Shown here: positions 1 through 5,915 of the stretch, one piece after another
How the letters are laid out: each line of letters begins with the position of its first letter
Position numbering within the stretch: the stretch's first letter is position 1
Assembly: GCA_943328715.2 (NCBI GenBank)
Contig: CALQBB020000035.1
Span: 1-7,365, forward strand
Length of the DNA: 7,365 nt
Direction of reading: 5' to 3'
From: Polynucleobacter meluiroseus
Lineage (GTDB): Bacteria > Bacteroidota > Bacteroidia > Flavobacteriales_D > Crocinitomicaceae
Position numbers and translations under genes: made by a program
Notes under the pieces: model-generated
What the model saw: only the letters and a program-made list of their open reading frames with translations
What the model was told of the DNA's origin: nothing
The model's database searches: none

Positions 1-881
1 AATAATCCGATAATGCCGTTCACAATGACTTTCTCATCAATGATGTTTGCTATGGAGCGTTCAAATCCGATGTGTGTATTTTCGATGGCAACTTTTACTG
101 CTTCTTCGTTCAATAAATCACGGAGTTCGGTTCCTGGATTCACAAAACTTGACCCAGGTAATTGCATTCCCATGATTTCCATCAACATTTGATTGCTATT
201 CGCAGTCCCGTAAAAAGTACATGTTCCAGGGGAATGGTAGGAATCCGATTCTCCTTTTAATAGTTCTTCACGTCCAATTTTTCCTTCTGCAAACAATTGG
301 CGAATGCGTCCTTTTTCTTCGTTACTGATACCAGTTGGCATCGGTCCACCAGGAAGGAACACCGTTGGTAAGTGTCCGAATCGCAATGCTCCAATCATCT
401 GACCGGGAACGATTTTATCACAAATCCCTAAGCATAGCGTTGCGTCAAACATGTTGTGCGACAATCCAATAGCTGTTGACATCGCAATCACATCTCTGGA
501 ATACAGGGAAAGTTCCATTCCTGGTTGTCCTTGAGTGACTCCATCACACATCGCAGGAACGGCTCCGGCAACTTGTGCAATTCCGTTGTGCTTATTAGCG
601 TAGATGCGGATATTTTTCGGGTAATCTTCATACACTTTGTGCGCGGAAAGCATATCGTTGTATGCGGTGATAATTCCTAAATTCGGCAAGCGATTTTGAG
701 CCAACTCTGTTTTATCGTGTGTGTCACATGCCGCGAAAGCGTGCGCAAGATTTCCGCAACTCATTGCTTGACGAGTGACACCTTCCTGATGCGCACTTTT
801 CATTTGTGTCAAATAAGTAGCTCTGCTTTCTTGGCTTCTCTCAATAATTCGTTGGGTAATCTCTAAAACTTTTGCATTCAT
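1..881 (-). CDS. edd: 6-phosphogluconate dehydratase, N-terminal half (cut by window edge)
   Basis: Cytoplasmic [4Fe-4S] dehydratase of the IlvD/Edd family. It converts 6-phosphogluconate to 2-keto-3-deoxy-6-phosphogluconate, the committed step of the Entner-Doudoroff pathway. I translated 293 codons by hand; the family is about 600 aa, so roughly the C-terminal half lies off the left edge. Visible motifs: MSCGNLAHAFAACD (40-53), ITAYNDMLSAH (71-81), MCDGVTQGQPGMELS (111-125), GLSHNMFDATLCLGICDKIVPGQ (139-161, key residues SHNMFD, C154, DK) and GTCTFYGTANSNQM (219-232). C154 and C221 fit the family's iron-sulphur ligands. The GTCTFYGTANSN and SHNMFDA segments favour Edd over dihydroxy-acid dehydratase IlvD. 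The start is the ATG at 881, 3 bp after the pgl stop; the ATG at 877 is out of frame. There is no clear Shine-Dalgarno sequence, so translation probably depends on coupling to pgl. It is the third gene of the zwf-pgl-edd operon. Confidence 0.96.
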   Translation of the reverse strand, partial: MNAKVLEITQRIIERSQESRATYLTQMKSAHQEGVTRQAMSCGNLAHAFAACDTHDKTELAQNRLPNLGIITAYNDMLSAHKVYEDYPKNIRIYANKHNGIAQVAGAVPAMCDGVTQGQPGMELSLYSRDVIAMSTAIGLSHNMFDATLCLGICDKIVPGQMIGALRFGHLPTVFLPGGPMPTGISNEEKGRIRQLFAEGKIGREELLKGESDSYHSPGTCTFYGTANSNQMLMEIMGMQLPGSSFVNPGTELRDLLNEEAVKVAIENTHIGFERSIANIIDEKVIVNGIIGL

Positions 882-884
882 ATC

Positions 885-1571
885 TTATGAATTTTCAGTG
901 TAATAAATTCCTTCTAAAAATGGAATGAAATGATGTATGGGGTATTTTTTCTCGGTACTTTCGGATAGTACGTCCAATTTACGTGCACCTGTGATCATTA
1001 AAAAGTTGTGCTTCCCTTTCTTCAAGATTGGACCACAGAATGTGATGCGTTGTGTCGGTTCATTTGGAGCGTTTGTATTTGCTAACAAATGCGCTGAAAA
1101 TGTGGCTTCATCCGATGAGAGATCATTTGGGAATAAAGATGCTGTATGTCCATCATCACCCATTCCGAGCACGATGATGTCTGGATTTTCAAACACACGA
1201 TTTTCTTCCGTAGCCAAGGTTAAATTCTCCGAGTAATCGGAAGCATTGATGACCATAGGATGAAAGTGAGCAGATGCAGCTTTGTTTTGCATCAAGCTTT
1301 CACGAATGAGTGTTTCGTTGGAATATGGACTGTCTTGTGGGACAAAGCGTTCATCTACGAGTCCGACATGTACGTTAGACCAATCCAAGTCTATTTCACC
1401 CAGTTTTTGGTATAAATTCTTTGGAGTACTTCCGCCTGAAAGCAATATCGTTGCTGTTCCTTTTGTCGCAATCTCGGATCGTAGGATTGTTGCAATCTGA
1501 TCCGCTAATGCTACTTCAAGCAGTGCTTTCGATTCGAATGAAATTAATCTCTCCATGACTTTGTTATCCAT
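885..1571 (-). CDS. pgl: 6-phosphogluconolactonase (DevB/Pgl type)
   Basis: Cytoplasmic hydrolase that opens 6-phosphoglucono-1,5-lactone to 6-phosphogluconate, linking Zwf to Edd. At 228 aa it has the usual length for the DevB/Pgl family, which shares its fold with glucosamine-6-phosphate isomerase. Motifs: phosphate-binding LSGGSTPKNLY (44-54), VGLVDERFVP (69-78) with a following SNETLIRESL, and the signature GMGDDGHTASLFP (136-148), in which H142 is the expected catalytic histidine. Further C-terminal family segments are PTQRITF (172-178) and FLMITGARK (190-198). The ATG at 1571 gives a 28-bp overlap with the 3' end of zwf. An in-frame ATG at 1556 (Met6) also lies inside zwf and is a possible alternative start. 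Either choice implies translational coupling. The stop codon is 3 bp before the edd start. Confidence 0.96.
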   Translation of the reverse strand: MDNKVMERLISFESKALLEVALADQIATILRSEIATKGTATILLSGGSTPKNLYQKLGEIDLDWSNVHVGLVDERFVPQDSPYSNETLIRESLMQNKAASAHFHPMVINASDYSENLTLATEENRVFENPDIIVLGMGDDGHTASLFPNDLSSDEATFSAHLLANTNAPNEPTQRITFCGPILKKGKHNFLMITGARKLDVLSESTEKKYPIHHFIPFLEGIYYTENS

Positions 1572-3034
1572 GATTCGTTCTCATCTAAAATCAAATCTCC
1601 AGGACCCCATGTTCCAGCTTCGTAAAGAACATTGGACATGTTGCTTGATTTCCATGAATTAGTGATTGATTCAATGTAAGTCCATGCTGCTTGTAATTCA
1701 TCTTGACGCATGAAAAGTGTTTGATTCCCACGAATAACGTCGATGATTAATCGTTCGTATGCATCTGGGAAACGTTCCTTAAATGAGTCGATGTAGTCAA
1801 GTTTCAACGCGATGGGCTTGTAACGGTATCCACCAGGACCAGGAATCTTCGTCATTTGAATGAGTTCAATGCGCTCTTCTGGTTGTAAGCGAATGATCAG
1901 TTTGTTGTTGTTTAATTTCTCTTTGGATGGAAAGATGTTGTGTCGAACCTCTTTGAAGTTGATAACGATTTCCGAATAACGTTTAATCATTCGTTTTCCT
2001 GTTCTCAAATAGAAGGGAACGTTTTTCCATCTCCAGTTGTCAACATAGGCTTTCATGGCAACAAAGGTCTCCGTTTTGGATTCGTATTTTTCGATGTCCT
2101 CCAAATAGGAACTCACTTGGTTTCCATTAATTTTTCCACGCGTATATTGCCCCTTAACAGTATCCGTTTGAACAGTTTTTTTCGTTAGTGGACGCAAGGC
2201 ACGAAGGACTTTTAATTTTTCATTGCGTACTTCATCCGCTTCCAAAGAAACCGGAGGCTCCATGGCTACCAAACAAAGCAATTGCAACAAATGGTTTTGA
2301 ACCATGTCCAGCAATGCTCCTGAATTATCGTAATAGGAAGCACGCTTTTCAACCCCTAGGCTTTCCGCAACGGTAATTTGAATGCTGTCAATGTTTTCCG
2401 CATTCCATGCACGTTCAAACAAATTGTTTGCAAATCGCAAGACCATTAGGTTTTGAACAGTTTCTTTCCCTAAATAATGGTCAATTCGATAAATTTGATG
2501 CTCATCAAAGGCTAATGTGATTTCATTGTTGATCGCAATGGATGATTCCAAACTGTATCCCAAGGGTTTTTCAATAACAACTTTACTCGTTTCGCTCACA
2601 AGGCCACACGCTTTTAACGTTCGTGCGATGGGACCAAATGCGGAGGATGGAGTGGAGAAGTAGTAAATATTTTGAAAAGTAGGGAATTGCTTGATGAAAG
2701 AAGATAATTCCGAATAATCTTCTACCGTGGAGTCGGCAACCTTAATTAATTTGATTTTTTTGATGAATTTTTCGATTTCATCTTTGTGATATCTGTGGTG
2801 ATCACTGCTCTCTAAGAAGGGAATTAGCTTGTCAAAAAAATCTTTTTCATCTGGATTTTTACGTGTAATTCCAACAATATTGTAGTCAATATTTATTTGT
2901 CCATCAAGGTCTCGGTGGAATAATGCAGGATATATTTTGCGGATAGCTAAATCGCCATCTCCGCCAAAGACCACAATATTAAACGATTGGAAACGTTCTG
3001 TACTATAATTAGGTTTTTTATTGTTTGCATTCAT
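1544..3034 (-). CDS. zwf: glucose-6-phosphate 1-dehydrogenase
   Basis: Oxidises glucose 6-phosphate to 6-phosphogluconolactone with NAD(P)+, the entry to both the oxidative pentose phosphate and Entner-Doudoroff routes. Length (496 aa) is normal and the reading frame is complete. The N-terminal Rossmann dinucleotide loop reads VVFGGDGDLAIRK (21-33); the common form is GASGDL, so the third position is an unusual Asp. IEKPLGYSL is at 154-162. The active-site signature RIDHYLGKETVQN is at 183-195, with H186 and K190. DNSGALLDMVQNHLLQLL (236-253) carries the probable catalytic H248. TETFVAMKAYVDNWRW and VPFYLRTGKR (321-348) are standard family segments. EKLKVLRALRPL, KGQYTRG and the C-terminal YEAGTWGP resemble, from memory, proteobacterial Zwf more than the common Bacteroidota type. 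First gene of the operon. The start at 3034 lies about 18 nt after the predicted transcription start, with an A/T-rich leader and no Shine-Dalgarno sequence. Confidence 0.97.
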   Translation of the reverse strand: MNANNKKPNYSTERFQSFNIVVFGGDGDLAIRKIYPALFHRDLDGQINIDYNIVGITRKNPDEKDFFDKLIPFLESSDHHRYHKDEIEKFIKKIKLIKVADSTVEDYSELSSFIKQFPTFQNIYYFSTPSSAFGPIARTLKACGLVSETSKVVIEKPLGYSLESSIAINNEITLAFDEHQIYRIDHYLGKETVQNLMVLRFANNLFERAWNAENIDSIQITVAESLGVEKRASYYDNSGALLDMVQNHLLQLLCLVAMEPPVSLEADEVRNEKLKVLRALRPLTKKTVQTDTVKGQYTRGKINGNQVSSYLEDIEKYESKTETFVAMKAYVDNWRWKNVPFYLRTGKRMIKRYSEIVINFKEVRHNIFPSKEKLNNNKLIIRLQPEERIELIQMTKIPGPGGYRYKPIALKLDYIDSFKERFPDAYERLIIDVIRGNQTLFMRQDELQAAWTYIESITNSWKSSNMSNVLYEAGTWGPGDLILDENESWITKSWRD

Positions 3035-3054
3035 TTTAAAACAATATTAGTTTG
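3024..3054 (+). promoter_or_regulatory. weak candidate promoter for the lectin/adhesin gene at 3141
   Basis: On the plus strand TTTG (3024-3027) is followed after 19 nt by TTAGTTTG (3047-3054), one mismatch from TAnnTTTG. It would initiate near 3060, leaving a leader of about 80 nt, and would overlap both the zwf start and the zwf promoter. Nothing better was seen between here and 3141: TAATTTTA and TAAATTTA near 3090-3106 lack an upstream TTG at the right distance. Tentative. Confidence 0.3.
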
Positions 3055-3140
3055 TGTCAAAAATACACTAAGTAAATGATAAGCGCAATAATTTTACCTA
3101 AATTTAGCAACTATTTAATGTTTATAACGTCTTTCAGCCA
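3035..3140. other. divergent intergenic region with a 10-bp palindrome
   Basis: This A/T-rich gap of 106 bp is the only real intergenic space in the window. It carries the predicted zwf promoter and a perfect palindrome, CTAAATTTAG, at 3098-3107, about 10 bp upstream of the zwf -33 element. The palindrome is in a position where a regulator could bind, but such short A/T-rich palindromes arise easily by chance. No Shine-Dalgarno sequence precedes the ATG at 3141, no terminator hairpin was seen, and no small ORF with coding character was recognised. Confidence 0.5.
3058..3088 (-). promoter_or_regulatory. predicted Bacteroidota-type promoter of the zwf-pgl-edd operon
   Basis: Read on the minus strand, TTG (3088-3086) is followed after exactly 20 nt by TATTTTTG (3065-3058). 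This matches the -33 TTG and -7 TAnnTTTG elements known for the primary sigma factor in Bacteroides and Flavobacterium. Transcription would start near 3050-3053 and leave a leader of about 15-20 nt before the zwf ATG. A short GTGT-N7-ACAC inverted repeat (3054-3057 and 3065-3068) overlaps the -7 element and could be coincidental. Prediction from sequence only. Confidence 0.6.
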
Positions 3141-5906
3141 ATGATGATTAAAACGATTCTTTTATCCGCAGCCCTGATGTTCACAGTAACAGATAATTGG
3201 GCGCAAACGTTTGTATTTGGACAACTAACTGGATCTCCAAATATGATTACAACAGGTTGGAATCTAACGGGTAATGCACATATTGGAGACACTCCAGGAG
3301 ATGTGGATGCATTCAACAATGAATTGCTTCTTACGAACAATAGCACTACACAATCCGGTGGTGTTTTTTACAACACGCCGATTAATCTTAATGCATGTCA
3401 AACTTGGACCGTGGAATTTGAATACCGAATTGCTGGTGGGAATGCAGCGGATGGTTTGGCTTTTTGCTTCATTGATGTTCCTCCTGCAGGATTCGTTCTT
3501 GGAGGTGGAATTGGGATTCCAGGAACAGCTAATGGACTAAAAGTTGTGATTGACACCTATGACAACTGTAGTCAAGGTGGGACAAATCCTGAAATTCAAA
3601 TTTTCAATGGGATTGGATACAACGAATGTTTGCCAGCAACACCAAAAATTCAAAATTCCGGTGGGTCTTTAAACTATTTGCGTAACACAAACTATCAACC
3701 AGTAAAAATCATCTACAATAATGGATTGGTGACTGTCTTGGTGAACAACGTTCAACTTTTACAAGCTAATTCGCCAGTTAATTTTACTGGATATGTTGGA
3801 TTTACAGCAAGTACTGGAGCTTTGTACGATTTACATTCGATACGAAACGTCACTATTTACACCAATCAAGCTGTGTCTAACGCTGGAATGGATGCAACGA
3901 CTTGTTCATCCACAGGGGTGACAATCGGGTCAACACCAAATCCATTGAACGTATATTCTTGGTCTCCTTCCATCGGTCTTTCTTCCACAACTGCGGCTAA
4001 TCCAGTCGTGACTTTGCCAAATACAACTGGCGCTCCAATCACACAAACATATACGGTAACTACTTCTCTGGCATCCAATCCGGGTCTTTGTCCAACAACG
4101 GATCAAATCAATGTGACCATTTATCCTCAATTTAGTCAAACCGTTACGCAAACGCTTTGTAATGGTGGTCCATATGTGTTTAATGGACAATCACTTACTC
4201 AGTCTGGAACGTATTATGACACCTTGAATACCATACATAGTTGTGATTCGATTATTACGCTTAATTTGACCATTGGAACAGCGCAAGCCAATGCTGGTCA
4301 AGATCTTTCCATTTGTTCGGATGAAGTCGGAAATCTTGGGGTCATTCCAACTTCGGGATATAATTATTCTTGGTCTCCAGCCCTTAACTTGTCGAATAGT
4401 AATACCGCGAATCCTACTGTATCTGCTGTAAATACAACGGGTGTCCCGATAGTTCAAACGTATACCCTGACCTCGAGTTCTGCCTCAAATCCAAATTTTT
4501 GTCAAGCCACGGATCAAGTCCAAGTAACGATCTATCCAAAGTTTACTACCAATATTACGGATACCTTGTGTGACGGTGGACCTTACAGTTTCAATGGACA
4601 ATCGATCACCCAAACAGGAATATATGTGGATACCTTATCAAGTATCTACAGCTGCGACTCCATTGTAAACTTGAACATTGTTATTTCTACTGAACCAACC
4701 TTCACACTTTCCGATTCTACCATTTGTATCGGAAATTCCTTGACTTTAGCTCCGCAGGGAGTGGGTGGAACGTATACTTATACGTGGACGCCTCAAATGG
4801 CAGTTCCCACTAGTACGGGTAGTATGACCTGGAATCCAACTATTTCCAATGAATTCTTTTTACTGGCAACAAATACTTATGGTTGTACACATCTCGATTC
4901 GCTTGATTTAACGGTGAATCCACTACCGAACATGGGATTGGTAGCATCTGCTTCCTCTTTATGTCCAAATGAGAATTTAACATTAACGGCATCTGGTGCT
5001 GCTACTTATTCATGGAGTGGACCCGGAGTTACTTCTGCCACAACAAATGTTCAATCGATTTTACCAACGGGATCTGGAGTATTCCAGGCAATTGGATACA
5101 CAGCGGAAGGTTGCGTCGATTCCATTCAAACGAATTTCACCTTATACCCGAAACCTGTTTTAACATTTACTGCAGATCAAGAAATCTGTGTTGGACAAAT
5201 GGCTTCTCTGACGGTTTCCGGTGCAGATAGCTATACTTGGAATCCGACCAATCTGGTTGGAACACAAGTGTACGTTAGTCCAAGTATTACGACAAGCTAC
5301 CAAGTGATTGGATTCAATCAATTTAATTGTTCGGATACTGCCGTTTCTGTGCTTACAGTTCATCCAAATCCGGTTGCAAGTATTGGCGCGGAACCCTATC
5401 TTTTAACGAGTGACTCACCAAATGTGACGTTTACGAATTTATCCTCTGGACAATTGATCTCTACTTGGAATTTCGGTGATGGAACAATAACGGAAGAGTC
5501 AAATTCAACGTTCGAATATCAATATCCATTTGATGAAGGAAATTATACCGTTGGGTTAGTCGTTGAAAGCCAATACGGCTGTCTTGATTCTACGACTCAA
5601 ATTATCCAAGTGAAAGGTGATGTCTTGTACTATGTACCGAACGCCTTCACTCCTGATGGTGATGAACACAATAATACGTTTAGTCCAGTGTTTACCTCTG
5701 GATATATGCCAGGAAGTTACCAGTTTGATGTGTACAATCGTTGGGGAGAATTGATATTTTCTTCTCAAAATCCGGAGATTGGTTGGGATGGATATTATAA
5801 CTTTGTTAAATGTCCAGAAGGAATGTATGCATATACTATTAAATTTGTTGTCAGTTCATCCAATGAACTCAGAGCCATATCAGGACACGTTAGTTTGCTA
5901 AAATAG
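3141..5906 (+). CDS. secreted L-type lectin-like, Ig/PKD-repeat protein with T9SS type B C-terminal domain
   Basis: Probable exported adhesin or glycan-binding surface protein, 921 aa. Residues 1-21 form a signal peptide (hydrophobic ILLSAALMFTV, likely cut before QTF). Residues 22-243 resemble an L-type (legume/VIP36-like) lectin sandwich: AADGLAF (102-108) and VVIDTYDN (135-142) match the calcium and sugar site. Residues 244-517 are two 137-aa tandem repeats. Residues 518-594, 595-670 and 671-742 are three degenerate Ig-like units, each with TW or SW and a late Cys and ending in a V/Y-x-P-type linker. Residues 745-825 are a PKD domain with WNFGDGT (776-782). Residues 827-921 are the gliding-motility/T9SS type B sorting domain: VPNAFTPDGDEHNNTF (832-847), YNRWGELIF (865-873), GWDG (881-884), CPEGMYAY (891-898) and a final GHVSLLK. 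Known type B proteins such as SprB leave the cell through the T9SS. Met1 and Met2 are equivalent starts. The ligand is unknown. Confidence 0.9.
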   Translation: MMIKTILLSAALMFTVTDNWAQTFVFGQLTGSPNMITTGWNLTGNAHIGDTPGDVDAFNNELLLTNNSTTQSGGVFYNTPINLNACQTWTVEFEYRIAGGNAADGLAFCFIDVPPAGFVLGGGIGIPGTANGLKVVIDTYDNCSQGGTNPEIQIFNGIGYNECLPATPKIQNSGGSLNYLRNTNYQPVKIIYNNGLVTVLVNNVQLLQANSPVNFTGYVGFTASTGALYDLHSIRNVTIYTNQAVSNAGMDATTCSSTGVTIGSTPNPLNVYSWSPSIGLSSTTAANPVVTLPNTTGAPITQTYTVTTSLASNPGLCPTTDQINVTIYPQFSQTVTQTLCNGGPYVFNGQSLTQSGTYYDTLNTIHSCDSIITLNLTIGTAQANAGQDLSICSDEVGNLGVIPTSGYNYSWSPALNLSNSNTANPTVSAVNTTGVPIVQTYTLTSSSASNPNFCQATDQVQVTIYPKFTTNITDTLCDGGPYSFNGQSITQTGIYVDTLSSIYSCDSIVNLNIVISTEPTFTLSDSTICIGNSLTLAPQGVGGTYTYTWTPQMAVPTSTGSMTWNPTISNEFFLLATNTYGCTHLDSLDLTVNPLPNMGLVASASSLCPNENLTLTASGAATYSWSGPGVTSATTNVQSILPTGSGVFQAIGYTAEGCVDSIQTNFTLYPKPVLTFTADQEICVGQMASLTVSGADSYTWNPTNLVGTQVYVSPSITTSYQVIGFNQFNCSDTAVSVLTVHPNPVASIGAEPYLLTSDSPNVTFTNLSSGQLISTWNFGDGTITEESNSTFEYQYPFDEGNYTVGLVVESQYGCLDSTTQIIQVKGDVLYYVPNAFTPDGDEHNNTFSPVFTSGYMPGSYQFDVYNRWGELIFSSQNPEIGWDGYYNFVKCPEGMYAYTIKFVVSSSNELRAISGHVSLLK
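3870..4280 (+). repeat. 137-residue tandem repeat, copy 1 (codons 244-380)
   Basis: First of two head-to-tail units inside the lectin-like protein, aligning to copy 2 without a gap. Landmarks are NAG (247-249), YSWSP (272-276), NTTG and QTYT (294-305), ASNP (311-314), DQINVTIYP (321-329), TLCNGGPYVFNGQS (338-351) and SCDSI (367-371). Cysteines are at 255, 317, 340 and 368. The unit looks like two subdomains: an Ig-like part of about 87 aa and a part of about 50 aa of the LCxGGPYxFNGQ...SCDS type, a pattern common in Bacteroidota surface proteins. Confidence 0.9.
4281..4691 (+). repeat. 137-residue tandem repeat, copy 2 (codons 381-517)
   Basis: Second unit, about 55 % identical to copy 1 by hand alignment (76 of 137 positions). 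Every landmark is offset by exactly 137: NAG (384-386), YSWSP (409-413), ASNP (448-451), DQVQVTIYP (458-466), TLCDGGPYSFNGQS (475-488) and SCDSI (504-508). All four cysteines are conserved at 392, 454, 477 and 505. DNA identity is clearly lower than in a recent duplication, with many synonymous differences. Confidence 0.9.
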
Positions 5907-5915
5907 AAGAATGGA

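Noticed and set aside
1..881. IlvD (dihydroxy-acid dehydratase) as identity of the partial left gene
   Set aside because: The GTCTFYGTANSN and SHNMFDA segments and the zwf-pgl context fit Edd. No branched-chain amino acid genes are nearby.
937..1500. Plus-strand open frames at 937-1236 and 1282-1500
   Set aside because: They lie opposite pgl, which has a full set of family motifs. Their translations show no recognisable domain.
1940..2376. Plus-strand open frames at 1940-2188 and 2188-2376
   Set aside because: They are antisense to zwf, inside well-conserved family segments, with no domain or start context of their own.
3134..3346. Minus-strand open frame across the start of the lectin-like gene
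   Set aside because: It overlaps the signal peptide and lectin coding sequence and gives no protein-like features.
3866..4457. Minus-strand open frames opposite the 137-aa repeats
   Set aside because: They are composition shadows of the Thr/Ser/Asn-rich repeats. The similar translations they give simply mirror the duplication.
3870..4691. Repeats as a CRISPR array or mobile-element duplication
   Set aside because: The units are 411 bp, coding, in frame and diverged. There are no short identical repeats with spacers, no transposase and no flanking target duplications.
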